In this document: one piece after another, positions 19,035 through 28,190 of the stretch
How positions within the stretch are numbered: the first letter of the stretch is position 1
Layout: every line of letters begins with the position of its first letter
Origin: Chryseobacterium sp. SSA4.19
Lineage (GTDB): Bacteria > Bacteroidota > Bacteroidia > Flavobacteriales > Weeksellaceae
Direction: 5' to 3'
Assembly: GCF_022601875.1 (NCBI RefSeq)
Contig: NZ_JAKVIP010000001.1
Location: forward strand, 1-64,000
Length of the DNA stretch: 64,000 nt
Program-made: the position numbers and the translations under genes
The notes under the pieces: model-generated
What the model was told of the DNA's origin: nothing
Databases searched by the model: none
The model's input: the letters and a program-made list of their open reading frames with translations, nothing else

Positions 19035-20708
19035 TTAATTTTTGTTAAATAATTTTTTCACATTTCCGTCTTCCACCTGAAGGTGCTGATCGGCTTCCAG
19101 AATAAGTTTTTGATCTTGCGAAACAATAATAATGGTTGTTCTGGCTTTCAATTTTAAAAGATATTCCATCATTTTTGCCTTAAATTCATCATTCATCCCG
19201 TCCAGAGGATCTTCGAGGATCAGCAATCTTCTTTCAACCGCCAAAGCTCTCAGAAGAAGAATTTTCTTTTTGGCACTGAATGAAATTTCAGTGTCAGTCT
19301 CGCTGATGTTGGTGAAAAACCCATTGCTGAACTGGCTTGAGAAGTCTTCAATGCCTATTTTATCTGCAATTTCCAGAATTTGTTCTGCGGATGTTTCATC
19401 TTGCCCCAGAACGATGTTTTCATAGACTGTTCCTTTAATAATCGTCATGTCTTCCAGATACATCCCAATCTGGTTTCTGAGTGATATTTTATCAATATTT
19501 TTAAGTGGGATCTTATCAAAAAGAATACTTCCTGAAGCCGGTTCGTAAAACCCTGTTATCATGTTGAGCAGTAACGACTTCCCCGATCCCAGCTGCCCCG
19601 AGATAATGGTTAAAGTATTTTCGGGGATTTTAAAGTTGACATCTTCTAAAATATTATAATGATTATTGAAGGCAAAGCTTACATCTTTAAACTCAACTTC
19701 AAAACCTTCATGATGGCGGTCGAAATTGATTGTACCCATTTTTTCTTCCGGCAGATCGGTCACTTTATGAAGCTTTGCCAGTGATGCGATGACATCATAA
19801 TAACTTTCCAGGCTGATGATGAGTTTTTCTACAGCTGCCATAATACTCAGCACTACGATTTCCGTAGCGATAAATGCACCGATATTTAATTGCTGGTTTA
19901 CCAGGAGGTAAGTCCCGATTACCAGCATGACCAAAGTAATAATAACTTTAAAGGCAACAATTGTTTTGTACTGGAAAACCAGCACTCGGAAGTGTGAGGT
20001 TCTGTCATCCAGATATTTTACCACTCTTTCATCGGTCCCGGAAAGATGGGCTTCTGTTTTGGAATTCAGCTTAAAAGTTTTGATGGAAGCAGCAATGTCT
20101 TCGATCCATGAAGCCACTTCGTACTTTTTGTCGCTTTCTTCAATACTTGATTTGATCCCGCTTTCCATAGTAAATCTGAAAATAATCACAACGCAGATGA
20201 CCACCAAAGCTCCGAAGACCAAAAACCAGGGATGATAAAAGGAGAGAAGCAGGATTCCGAAGAGGATCTGGATTAAAGCCGTCGGAATTTCAAGTAATAT
20301 TTTAGAAATTCCCTTCTGAAGATTCTGGGTGTCAAAAAAGCGGTTAACCAGTTCCGGGAGATAATATTTTCTTGTGGATGAAAGATTTACTTTCGGAAGC
20401 TTTTCGGCAAAAGCAAGAGAAAATTCAACAAAAATTTTCTGCTGGATTTTTTCAATAATCTGCATTACCTTCAGCCTGAAATATCCTACGAGCCAGGTTC
20501 CCAAAACCACAAAAGCAATCAGGATGTAAATGGAAGTCGCCATCGTTGCACCCATTACAAAGCTGACGATAGACTGGATCCCAAGCGGAACACTCAGTTG
20601 TACAAGACCGTTCAGAATGGCGTAAAAGTAAATATTGGTAACATCTTTTTTTTCTTTGGTAATGTATTTGAAAAGATTGTAACCGTGCTGTTTAGGAGTG
20701 GTTTCCAT
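19035..20708 (-). CDS. ABC exporter subunit (fused membrane and ATPase domains) with degenerate ATPase motifs
   Basis: 557 residues: six-helix exporter domain (about 25-300) and a nucleotide-binding domain (about 335-557), with no C39 peptidase domain. Walker A GQLGSGKS (371-378) is intact. The remaining motifs depart from consensus: the Q-loop position is E419 (YLED where VPQD is usual); the signature LSGGQ is ISFSA at 475-479; Walker B and the catalytic pair read LILED (497-500 region; DE order swapped to ED); and the switch histidine is Q531. It sits between tetR and hlyD in a tight operon, as type I secretion exporters do. It may bind ATP but hydrolyse poorly, or work in another mode. The transported substrate is unknown. 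Confidence 0.88.
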   Translation of the reverse strand: METTPKQHGYNLFKYITKEKKDVTNIYFYAILNGLVQLSVPLGIQSIVSFVMGATMATSIYILIAFVVLGTWLVGYFRLKVMQIIEKIQQKIFVEFSLAFAEKLPKVNLSSTRKYYLPELVNRFFDTQNLQKGISKILLEIPTALIQILFGILLLSFYHPWFLVFGALVVICVVIIFRFTMESGIKSSIEESDKKYEVASWIEDIAASIKTFKLNSKTEAHLSGTDERVVKYLDDRTSHFRVLVFQYKTIVAFKVIITLVMLVIGTYLLVNQQLNIGAFIATEIVVLSIMAAVEKLIISLESYYDVIASLAKLHKVTDLPEEKMGTINFDRHHEGFEVEFKDVSFAFNNHYNILEDVNFKIPENTLTIISGQLGSGKSLLLNMITGFYEPASGSILFDKIPLKNIDKISLRNQIGMYLEDMTIIKGTVYENIVLGQDETSAEQILEIADKIGIEDFSSQFSNGFFTNISETDTEISFSAKKKILLLRALAVERRLLILEDPLDGMNDEFKAKMMEYLLKLKARTTIIIVSQDQKLILEADQHLQVEDGNVKKLFNKN

Positions 20709-20718
20709 TTGTGTCTTA

Positions 20719-21396
20719 TTATTTTATAAGGTTGAAGGTGATAAAGCGCAGATAATTCAAAACATACTTTTTGTGTTCTATTTTATCAATATGATTGTCG
20801 GTAAGCTTTGGAAGGTGTTCGCTGAAAAACTGCTGGTCGTGTGAAGTTTCCAGTAAAGTACTGGCAAACGATTTCGGATATGGAAAATCAGGTTTTGCCT
20901 GTGAAATAATTTCGCCAAAAAAATTACAGAGACTTTTTAGCGGACTGAAAACCATCTCTTTGTTAATTTCGTCTACTTCTTTCACCAGATAAGACTTGCT
21001 GCTTTCTGCAATGACGATACTGTGAAGTTTAGTAAGGTCGTAATCTTCAATTTTATCATCTGTTTTATCATTATGGGTGATGATTTCAAGAATTTTTTCC
21101 ATTTTTTGCTGAGGTTCCTTCATTTCCTGCAGTCTCAGTTTAGAAATAAATTCGATATAAGACCAGTACCAGTTAAGAATATAGGTCAATAATTTATGTT
21201 TTGACGGAAAATATCTGTAAACCGTAGCTTCCGTGGAGCTTATTTTCCAGGCTAATTTTCTGAAGGTAAAGCTTTCAAAACCGGTTTCATGGATCAATTC
21301 AATAGAATTTTTTACAATGGCGCGTCCGATCTCACTGTTTTCAGGATCTTTGAGGTAAAGATGTTCGTTAACTTTAAATTTTACTTGAAATTCCAT
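20719..21396 (-). CDS. TetR/AcrR-family transcriptional regulator
   Basis: 225 residues. The N-terminal helix-turn-helix (about 42-69, FTFRKLAWKISSTEATVYRYFPSKHKLL-type) is typical of TetR. The ligand-binding half does not match a family I can name. It is the first gene of the tetR-ABC-hlyD-tolC operon, 10 bases from the ABC gene, so it is probably an autoregulator that senses an effector and releases the transport genes. A 6-1-6 palindrome at 21466-21478 is a candidate operator. Confidence 0.88.
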   Translation of the reverse strand: MEFQVKFKVNEHLYLKDPENSEIGRAIVKNSIELIHETGFESFTFRKLAWKISSTEATVYRYFPSKHKLLTYILNWYWSYIEFISKLRLQEMKEPQQKMEKILEIITHNDKTDDKIEDYDLTKLHSIVIAESSKSYLVKEVDEINKEMVFSPLKSLCNFFGEIISQAKPDFPYPKSFASTLLETSHDQQFFSEHLPKLTDNHIDKIEHKKYVLNYLRFITFNLIK

Positions 21397-21465
21397 TTTA
21401 CATTAAAATAACTATTCTTTTTGATAGCAAAATAGATACCATAAAATGTTTTATTATAATTTTTG

Positions 21466-21478
21466 ATAGTAATACTAT
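21466..21478. promoter_or_regulatory. Candidate TetR operator (palindrome)
   Basis: ATAGTAATACTAT is a perfect 6-1-6 inverted repeat 70 bases upstream of tetR, preceded by tttttg. A related half-copy, ttttgatagc, lies at about 21420-21429, nearer the gene. Its placement fits an autoregulatory operator; there is no direct evidence of binding. Confidence 0.35.
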
Positions 21479-21537
21479 TATGTTGGATTTTTGAATTAAT
21501 TAAAAGATAAAAGACTGTTTATTTTTAAGCTAAAAAT

Positions 21538-21545
21538 TATCTTTG
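21538..21545 (+). promoter_or_regulatory. Candidate -7 box for the ClC channel gene
   Basis: TATCTTTG matches TAnnTTTG. It would give a leader of about 160 bases before ATG 21709, the only notable item in this 312-base intergenic region besides the palindrome. Confidence 0.4.
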
Positions 21546-21708
21546 CAGTAAATTATTTACAGGTTTTGATTGTCTTATTTATTCCAAATTATAAAAAAGA
21601 TTAATTCATAAATGCTGACATGTAATATCGTAGAAACAATTTGAGTATCTCCGGAAGAAAAGCTTTCTTAGCTTCAAAATTTCCTTCTTACTCACTAAAT
21701 ATAAAATA

Positions 21709-22989
21709 ATGAAAATTAATAGGAGAAGGCGATTAATACGCACATTCAATCTTTTGGACCAGCCGATCAGATTCAATCCCTTTGTATTCAGCCGTACTTT
21801 TTTTATGTGGGCTATTACAGGATTGGTTGGTGGCAGTATTGCAGGACTCTACTGGATTGTCCTTGAACATTTCACGGAATTTCTGGCAGAGTTTCAGGGT
21901 TGGATGGTCATTCCGACAATGGCAATCTGCGGTTTGCTGGCCGGCCTGGTGATTCATTTTATTGGTGATCCGGGAGAAATCCATTTGATTGTTAATAATA
22001 TCAGATTTAACAAAGGAAAACTGGATCCTAAAAATAATCCTTCCATGATTCTTTCATCACTTTTCTGTGTGGCTTCAGGCGGAAGTTTGGGACCCGAGGC
22101 GCCTTTGGTTCAGGTAACAGGCTCTACCGGCACATTGCTCGGGAAAATTTTCCGGCTGAAAGGCGAAGAGCTTCGGTCACTGAGTATTGCCGGGATGGCA
22201 TCAGGTTTTACGGCATTATTCGGTGCTCCTCTCGGAGGCAGTCTTTTTTCGCTTGAAATCCTCCATCATAAACATGCGGTAGAATATTACAAGGCAATCA
22301 TTCCTGCATTGGTGGCAAGTTGTTTCAGTTACCTGATGTTTGCTCTGATAATCCATCTGGGAATCGGAGCGACATGGGATCTGAAAGCATATCATTATCA
22401 TGGAGTGTATGATTTCGCTTATGCAACAGCTTTTGGAATTGTCGGGACATTGTTTGGGTGGATTTTCATCTTTGTTGTCAAGTTTTTCAAGAAAGTTTTT
22501 GAATACAGAAAGTTTCCGATTTACATTAAAACCTTTGTTGGAGGGATTGTGTTGGGTATCATTGCTTTCTATTTTCCGCTGACGAGGTATTTCGGGCATA
22601 ATGAAATCAATCAGCTGATCAACGGGAATTTTGAATTGAACTTTTTAATCATTATCCTGATTTTTAAAATACTTGCCATTGCCGTTACCGTAACTTCGGG
22701 ATGGAGAGGTGGTTTTATTATTCCTCTTTTCTTTGTAGGCACCACTTTAGGAATGATTATCCATCAGTTGTTCCCGTCAGTTGATACAACGTTGGCTATT
22801 GTAAGCTGCATGGCTGCAATCAATGCCTGTGTAACAAGGACACCGATGAGTACTACGATTATTTTGGGTACATTAACAGGTTTTACTTATTTTGTGCCCA
22901 TTCTTTTTGCCAGCCTGACCGGGTATTTTCTGGCTCCTAAAATTCCGTTTATCGGCTCGCAGTCGGAAAAATTATCTCATGAAGAATAG
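21709..22989 (+). CDS. ClC-family chloride channel or H+/Cl- antiporter
   Basis: 426 residues with about ten hydrophobic helices. The selectivity and gating motif SGGSLGPEAP is at 123-132, where E130 corresponds to the gating glutamate of exchangers. The second selectivity block, SGWRGGFIIPLFFVG, is near 345. No cytosolic CBS domains are present. An inner-membrane anion transporter, possibly acid-resistance related by analogy. It is divergent from tetR. Confidence 0.9.
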   Translation: MKINRRRRLIRTFNLLDQPIRFNPFVFSRTFFMWAITGLVGGSIAGLYWIVLEHFTEFLAEFQGWMVIPTMAICGLLAGLVIHFIGDPGEIHLIVNNIRFNKGKLDPKNNPSMILSSLFCVASGGSLGPEAPLVQVTGSTGTLLGKIFRLKGEELRSLSIAGMASGFTALFGAPLGGSLFSLEILHHKHAVEYYKAIIPALVASCFSYLMFALIIHLGIGATWDLKAYHYHGVYDFAYATAFGIVGTLFGWIFIFVVKFFKKVFEYRKFPIYIKTFVGGIVLGIIAFYFPLTRYFGHNEINQLINGNFELNFLIIILIFKILAIAVTVTSGWRGGFIIPLFFVGTTLGMIIHQLFPSVDTTLAIVSCMAAINACVTRTPMSTTIILGTLTGFTYFVPILFASLTGYFLAPKIPFIGSQSEKLSHEE

Positions 22990-23114
22990 TCATTACCATC
23001 ATTTATTGTGTGAGGGGCCTTCAATATCCTAATGGTTTTAGAAGGTATTATTTGAAAATATAAATGCAGTTTTAATTTTTAAGGGAATAAACTTGAACTT
23101 CCGGGTCTTTTTAG

Positions 23115-23122
23115 TAAATTTG
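23115..23122 (+). promoter_or_regulatory. Promoter -7 box of sucC
   Basis: TAAATTTG, with a TTG about 19 bases upstream as the -33 element. 38 bases before the sucC ATG. Confidence 0.7.
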
Positions 23123-23160
23123 TCAACCTTTAACTATTAAAATAAAATAATAAAAATAAT

Positions 23161-24351
23161 ATGAATCTTCACGAGTATCAATCAAAAGAGATTTTATCAA
23201 AGTATGGAGTGGCTATCCAACGCGGTTTCGTAGCAAACAACGTAGACGAAGCTGTAGCGGCTGCTGAAAAACTGACTGCTGAAACCGGAGCTCAGGGATG
23301 GGTAGTGAAAGCTCAGATTCACGCAGGTGGACGTGGTAAAGGCGGAGGTGTAAAGTTCTCTCCAAACATGGATAAGCTTAAAGAAAACGCTCAGAATATC
23401 ATAGGAATGCAGCTGATCACTCCTCAGACTTCTGCTGAAGGCAAATTGGTAAATTCTGTTTTGGTTGCGGAAGATGTATATTATCCGGGAGAAACTGAAA
23501 CTAAAGAATTTTATGTTTCTATTCTTTTAGACAGGGCTGAAGGTAAAAATACCATCGTGTATTCTACTGAAGGCGGTATGGATATTGAGCATGTGGCTGA
23601 GGTAACGCCTCATTTGATTCATAAAGAAATCATTGATCCTGCGTTGGGTCTTCAGGGGTTTCAGGCAAGAAAAATTGCTTTCAACTTAGGTCTTGAAGGG
23701 AATGCTTTTAAAGAATTCACAAAATTCATCGCATCTTTATACAATGCGTATACAGGAATTGATGCTTCTCTTTTTGAGATCAATCCTGTTTTAAAGACTT
23801 CAGATAATAAAATTATTGCCGTTGACGCTAAAGTAACTTTGGATGACAACTCATTGTTCCGTCACAAAGATTTAGCTGAATTGAGAGATACGAGAGAAGA
23901 AGATCCGATGGATGTTGAAGCGGGTGAAGCAGGTCTTAACTTCGTAAAATTGGACGGTAACGTTGCGTGTATGGTAAACGGAGCAGGTCTTGCGATGGCG
24001 ACCATGGATATCATCAAATTATCAGGTGGTAATCCTGCCAACTTCCTTGACGTTGGTGGAACTGCTGATGCTGCCAGAGTACAGACAGCTTTCGGAATTA
24101 TCCTAAGAGATCCTAACGTAAAAGCGATCCTGATTAACATCTTCGGAGGTATCGTAAGATGCGACAGAGTAGCACAAGGTGTTGTAGATGCTTACAAAGC
24201 GATGGGAAGCCTTCCTGTTCCGTTGATCGTAAGATTACAGGGAACCAATGCTGTTGAAGCTAAAAGATTAATTGATGAATCAGGACTTCCTGTACATTCA
24301 GCAATTACTTTAGAAGAAGCTGCGAATAAAGTAAAAGAAGTTTTAGCATAA
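23161..24351 (+). CDS. sucC: Succinate-CoA ligase (ADP-forming) subunit beta
   Basis: TCA-cycle enzyme subunit that, with SucD, converts succinyl-CoA to succinate with ATP formation. It has an N-terminal ATP-grasp domain ([38 protein letters not shown]) and a C-terminal CoA-ligase-like domain ([41 protein letters not shown]). 396 residues, full length. sucD is not adjacent, unlike in proteobacteria, so the subunits are encoded at separate loci. It has its own promoter and terminator. Confidence 0.97.
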   Translation: MNLHEYQSKEILSKYGVAIQRGFVANNVDEAVAAAEKLTAETGAQGWVVKAQIHAGGRGKGGGVKFSPNMDKLKENAQNIIGMQLITPQTSAEGKLVNSVLVAEDVYYPGETETKEFYVSILLDRAEGKNTIVYSTEGGMDIEHVAEVTPHLIHKEIIDPALGLQGFQARKIAFNLGLEGNAFKEFTKFIASLYNAYTGIDASLFEINPVLKTSDNKIIAVDAKVTLDDNSLFRHKDLAELRDTREEDPMDVEAGEAGLNFVKLDGNVACMVNGAGLAMATMDIIKLSGGNPANFLDVGGTADAARVQTAFGIILRDPNVKAILINIFGGIVRCDRVAQGVVDAYKAMGSLPVPLIVRLQGTNAVEAKRLIDESGLPVHSAITLEEAANKVKEVLA

Positions 24352-24372
24352 GACTAAAATTTTCATATACAT

Positions 24373-24402
24373 AAAAACCGTTTCATTTGTGAAACGGTTT
24401 TT
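24373..24402 (+). terminator. Rho-independent terminator of sucC
   Basis: A 13-bp stem, aaaaaccgtttca/tgaaacggttttt, loop tttg, with a T run; 21 bases after the stop. Confidence 0.9.
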
Positions 24403-24536
24403 TTATTTCAATTTTTAAAATGGCAAAACCTTGATATTTAGAAAGTTGTGGGATTGATTTCATTCGGAGTTTAATCATTTTAAAAACAACCGAAGTAATA
24501 TATTTTTTATTTAATTTTATTTTTAAATAATTTGTG

Positions 24537-25052
24537 ATGGAAAATATTCAGATACCAAATCCGTGTTCAGAAAAATGGGAAACCATGTCTCCTCAGGAAA
24601 AAGGAAGATTTTGTTCTGTCTGCAGTAAATGTGTCATCGATTTTACCCAGAAGCAGCAACATGAAATCCAGCAGATTTTTATTGAAAAGAAAAATGAAAA
24701 GATATGCGGAAGATTTTATCATCATCAGTTACATAATTCAGGTACATCTGATCAACTTAAGATTCGGTTTTTTGATTATATTCCTCAAAATTTTCAAAAT
24801 AACAGGATATTATTGACTTTATTTTCATTGATCCTGTTTTTGATAGGCTGCTCCAAGGAAAAAAAGGCCTGTACAGCAAACACAGAAAAAGCAACCAAAG
24901 GAACAGAAGTCAAGGTAGCGGATACAGAGCAGGATAATCTTAAAAACCAGGATTTCATAATGGGTGAAATTCCTATACTTGAAGATGATTCAATAACGAA
25001 AATTCACAAAAGTGATAGCACTGCTTTGAAAAAAAAGTCTTCTAAGAAATAG
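24537..25052 (+). CDS. Small protein with N-terminal Cys-rich motif and one transmembrane helix
   Basis: 171 residues from ATG 24537; a GTG one codon earlier is in frame. The N-terminus, IPNPCSEKWETMSPQEKGRFCSVCSKCVIDFT, has the C/W/C-x2-C pattern common to a widespread Bacteroidota module often placed before TonB-like or carboxypeptidase-regulatory domains. Here it is followed by a His-rich segment, a single hydrophobic helix ending ILFLIGCSK, and a polar, lysine-rich tail. The cysteines may bind metal. The function is unknown. The 180 bases upstream contain only the sucC terminator. Confidence 0.6.
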   Translation: MENIQIPNPCSEKWETMSPQEKGRFCSVCSKCVIDFTQKQQHEIQQIFIEKKNEKICGRFYHHQLHNSGTSDQLKIRFFDYIPQNFQNNRILLTLFSLILFLIGCSKEKKACTANTEKATKGTEVKVADTEQDNLKNQDFIMGEIPILEDDSITKIHKSDSTALKKKSSKK

Positions 25053-25118
25053 CTGTCCGGAATTTAATAGGCTTTTGTAAGAAAAGTCTGTTAATTGCAA
25101 ATACGTTGTTCAGCTTTA

Positions 25119-26003
25119 TTATTCCTTACTGTTAATCAGGGTATTTAAAGTACCTTCAGAAATATTGATGCTGGTTGGTGTTACGAGCTGAATTCCGTCC
25201 CGGTCAAGGCGCTGTTTTATTTTAAGGAAAGCATCATTTTTCAGGAATCCCATATTCGCTCCTGTTTCCATCCAGAATTTTACCTGAAGATTGAATACAC
25301 CCTGTTTCAGATCAGTAAAAATAACTTCGGCAGCGTCCAGGCGGTCAACATGCTCAAGGTCTTTAAGTACATCCAGCACGCCTTCGCGGGCTTTATTGAT
25401 ATCTTCGTCGGCAGGGATTTCAAAATTTAAAAAAATCCTTCGCTGTGGTGAGGCTGTGATATTTGAAAAAGGAGCATTAAAAATAACCTGATTCGGGATA
25501 TATACTTTTTTTCCGTCATCCGTAATAATTTTAGTAGTTAAAAATCCGATTTCTAAAACTGTTCCTGAATTGGTTCCTATGGATATATAATCACCCACTT
25601 TAAAAGCCTTATCAATCCCGATCAGCAGTCCGGAAAATATACTGGATACAAGGTCTTTCAGGGCAACTCCGGCAATCACCCCGGCAACTCCCAGGCTTCC
25701 GATGAATTTCCAGAGGAAACCGCTGAATCCCATAATCTCGAGCGCAATAAAACTTCCCATGATCATGATCAAAAACCGGAAAATACTGATCAGTGTGACA
25801 AGCGAACTCTCTTTTTTGCTTTTCGGGAACAACTTGTGGAATAATTTTACAGCAAACAGGCTTAAATATTTACTGGTCAATAGAAAAAAAGAAAAAACGG
25901 CGATACCTACGATCAGTTTCGGGGTAAGCTGTGCAAATTTCAGATACCAGTTTTCCAGGACATTGTATACAACATCGATATAACTTAAACCCTTTTTCTC
26001 CAT
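25119..26003 (-). CDS. MscS-type mechanosensitive channel
   Basis: 294 residues: helices in the first 120 residues, then the pore-lining helix GSLGVAGVIAGVALKDLVSSIFSGLLIGIDKAFKVGDYI with its Gly/Ala spacing, followed by the beta domain (TNSGTVLEIGFLTTKI, VYIPNQVIF) and the alpha-beta C-terminus. It should relieve turgor by opening under membrane tension. It is convergent with the Cys-motif gene and divergent from the peroxiredoxin gene. Confidence 0.93.
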   Translation of the reverse strand: MEKKGLSYIDVVYNVLENWYLKFAQLTPKLIVGIAVFSFFLLTSKYLSLFAVKLFHKLFPKSKKESSLVTLISIFRFLIMIMGSFIALEIMGFSGFLWKFIGSLGVAGVIAGVALKDLVSSIFSGLLIGIDKAFKVGDYISIGTNSGTVLEIGFLTTKIITDDGKKVYIPNQVIFNAPFSNITASPQRRIFLNFEIPADEDINKAREGVLDVLKDLEHVDRLDAAEVIFTDLKQGVFNLQVKFWMETGANMGFLKNDAFLKIKQRLDRDGIQLVTPTSINISEGTLNTLINSKE

Positions 26004-26070
26004 GAATATAATTTTTTTATTTGAAGGTACAATTTTTCAACAAAAATTTTGCCAGTCTCAAAAACTCTAC

Positions 26071-26078
26071 TAAATTTG
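26071..26078 (+). promoter_or_regulatory. -7 box of the peroxiredoxin gene
   Basis: TAAATTTG, an exact TAnnTTTG match, 20 bases upstream of ATG 26099. Confidence 0.65.
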
Positions 26079-26098
26079 TAGACTAATAAGAACGAAAT

Positions 26099-26737
26099 AT
26101 GATGTCAATTAAACTAGGAGATACAGCACCTGACTTTACTGCAGAAACGTCTTTAGGAGATCTGAATTTTTATGAATATCTGGGAAATTCATGGGGAATT
26201 CTGTTTTCACATCCTGCAGATTATACTCCCGTATGTACTACTGAGCTGGGATATACATCAAAGCTTACTGTAGAATTTGATAAAAGAGGAACGAAAGTAC
26301 TGGCTTTAAGCGTAGATGGAGTAGAAGACCACCAGAACTGGATCCGGGATATTAATGAAACTCAAAATACTGAAGTACTGTTTCCGATCATTGCAGATAA
26401 AGGCAGGAAAGTTTCAGAGCTCTATGATTTTATTCATCCTAATGCTTCTGCTAGTGCAACAGTCCGTTCGCTGTTAATTATTGATCCTGATAAAAAAGTA
26501 AGGCTGATCATCACATATCCTGCTTCAACAGGAAGAAATTTCAATGAAATTTTAAGAGTATTGGATGCTCTCCAGTTAGCGGATTCCCATAAAATTGCAA
26601 CGCCTGCCAATTGGGAGAATGGGGATGATGTCATTGTGCCGCCTGCTATTTCTACAGAAGACGCAAAAAATATATTCCCGAAAGGAGTAAAAGAAATAAA
26701 ACCTTATCTGAGATATACGCCTCAGCCCAATATATAA
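26099..26737 (+). CDS. 1-Cys peroxiredoxin (Prx6 type)
   Basis: Reduces hydroperoxides through the peroxidatic Cys C46 in HPADYTPVCTTELG. No other cysteine exists in the protein, so it is the 1-Cys type and needs an external reductant. The Prx6-like C-terminal extension (WENGDDVIVPPAIS, IKPYLRYTPQP) and total length of 212 residues match that subgroup. It has its own promoter and a bidirectional terminator. Confidence 0.95.
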   Translation: MMSIKLGDTAPDFTAETSLGDLNFYEYLGNSWGILFSHPADYTPVCTTELGYTSKLTVEFDKRGTKVLALSVDGVEDHQNWIRDINETQNTEVLFPIIADKGRKVSELYDFIHPNASASATVRSLLIIDPDKKVRLIITYPASTGRNFNEILRVLDALQLADSHKIATPANWENGDDVIVPPAISTEDAKNIFPKGVKEIKPYLRYTPQPNI

Positions 26738-26769
26738 TTGATTTGATTTTTAGTTTTAATTTGTATGCA

Positions 26770-26800
26770 AAATCGCCGCAGAAAATTTCTGCGGCGATTT
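26770..26800. terminator. Bidirectional terminator
   Basis: A long near-perfect stem built on aaatcgccgcag/ctgcggcgattt between the convergent peroxiredoxin and outer-membrane protein genes. Confidence 0.8.
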
Positions 26801-26845
26801 CAAATGTACGTGTAATACGTGATATGTTGTGTGAAGTGATTCTGA

Positions 26846-27439
26846 TTATTGTTTTACATCGTTTACTACTTCTCTTCCTTTGGAGGTAGGAATGTAAATA
26901 GTGAAACCAACATTGAAAGTGATATTAGAGTTTAAACCTTCATTTCCGAATCCTGTCTGCCCCTGATATTTAACTAAACCTTCTACACCAATGTTAGGAG
27001 TAATGAAGTAAGAGTATCCAGGACCAACACCGAAGTCTAAACCGCTTGTAGAATTTCCGTTTTCAACAGAAGATCCTCCAACTCCGATATTTCCTTCGAA
27101 GAACCAACGTCCGTGATTTAATAAATTGTCAACTCCGTTTTCTCCAGGTGAAAGGTAATAACGTCCTAAACCTCCTACTGCGTAGTCAAATCTTGTAGGG
27201 CTTCCGTTAGTTACTTTACTGAAACCTAAGTTAACATAACCACCGACAGCTACATTATCTTCAATGAAGTAAGCTGCTTTTGGCTGCAATGCAATGTTAT
27301 ATCCACCACCTGTGTTCAATCCAAAGTTACTGGATAAAATACTGCTTCCAACCATCCAGTTGCCTCTTTGAATCTGAGCATTAGCAGTTGTAGTTAGGCC
27401 TGCAACAGCCAATATTCCTGATAAAATTAATTTTTTCAT
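26846..27439 (-). CDS. Small outer-membrane beta-barrel protein
   Basis: 197 residues with signal peptide MKKLILSGILAVAGLTTTANAQ and eight or so amphipathic strands (for example GGGYNIALQPKAAYFI, VAVGGYVNLGFSKV, GLDFGVGPGYSYFI, NVGFTIYIP). That matches the OprF/OmpX-like small barrel size. The function is unknown. Confidence 0.85.
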   Translation of the reverse strand: MKKLILSGILAVAGLTTTANAQIQRGNWMVGSSILSSNFGLNTGGGYNIALQPKAAYFIEDNVAVGGYVNLGFSKVTNGSPTRFDYAVGGLGRYYLSPGENGVDNLLNHGRWFFEGNIGVGGSSVENGNSTSGLDFGVGPGYSYFITPNIGVEGLVKYQGQTGFGNEGLNSNITFNVGFTIYIPTSKGREVVNDVKQ

Positions 27440-27589
27440 AATTTATAATTTAATATTTTATGCTTATTATTTGTGTTATCAGAAAAACAATAAATGTGCC
27501 AGACTCTTCAAAGTATAGTGAATTCAGATTCTTATAATCCAATAATAAAGGCCGTTTTCCGGGATTTTGTGGTATGAGTTACCAGGCCT

Positions 27590-28105
27590 CTATATCAAAA
27601 GTAAAATAATTGCAACCACAAGTCCGGCACCGGTAAACATCATTCCGCGCTTGAAAGCTTTGGTTTTAGGATTGAACATCCAGAAACTGGAGATCACAAA
27701 AAAGAATAAAGCGAAACCAAAAAAAGTATTTAATGGCGACAAAGTATCTTTCGACTGTGATTTATGAAGTTTCGTCATTTTATCTAAAATAAATGGAAGT
27801 TCCTTTTTAGTATATTTTGCTTCTCCTGTAGCGGCGTTATATATTCCCTGTTTGAATTTTAAGACAGAACCTTCAGTTTTCTGGACTTCAAAATTTTTTA
27901 TTTTCAGTTCCTTTCCTAAGTTTTTTTCAGAAAGGTTTTTGCCGATTGTTTTTTCATATTTTTTTTCTTTTTTAAGAAAATCGGTATCCCTGTATACCAG
28001 CAGAACACCGCTGACTGCATACACGGCCATAATACCAGCAAGGAAAAATCCCAGATAGCGGTGGGTAATCCTCATGAAAGTTCTCGTGTCTTTGATCTTA
28101 TCCAT
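27590..28105 (-). CDS. PepSY-domain membrane protein of the iron-uptake locus
   Basis: 171 residues: an N-terminal helix with the PepSY-TM signature RITHRYLGFFLAGIMAVYAVSGVLLVYRDT, a soluble PepSY-like part (KIKNFEVQKTEGSVLKFKQG..) and two further helices. PepSY-TM proteins commonly act with TonB-dependent siderophore receptors as ferric-siderophore reductase components or helpers. It is short compared with full-length members. The receptor gene is immediately upstream, 85 bases away, so they are probably one transcript. Confidence 0.75.
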   Translation of the reverse strand: MDKIKDTRTFMRITHRYLGFFLAGIMAVYAVSGVLLVYRDTDFLKKEKKYEKTIGKNLSEKNLGKELKIKNFEVQKTEGSVLKFKQGIYNAATGEAKYTKKELPFILDKMTKLHKSQSKDTLSPLNTFFGFALFFFVISSFWMFNPKTKAFKRGMMFTGAGLVVAIILLLI

Positions 28106-28190
28106 ATCGTTTTGTTTGTTTTTAAAATTTCAAAAGTGGAAACTGCAAAGATGCAATTCCCACTTTGATTGAAGAATATATTAAAATTTT

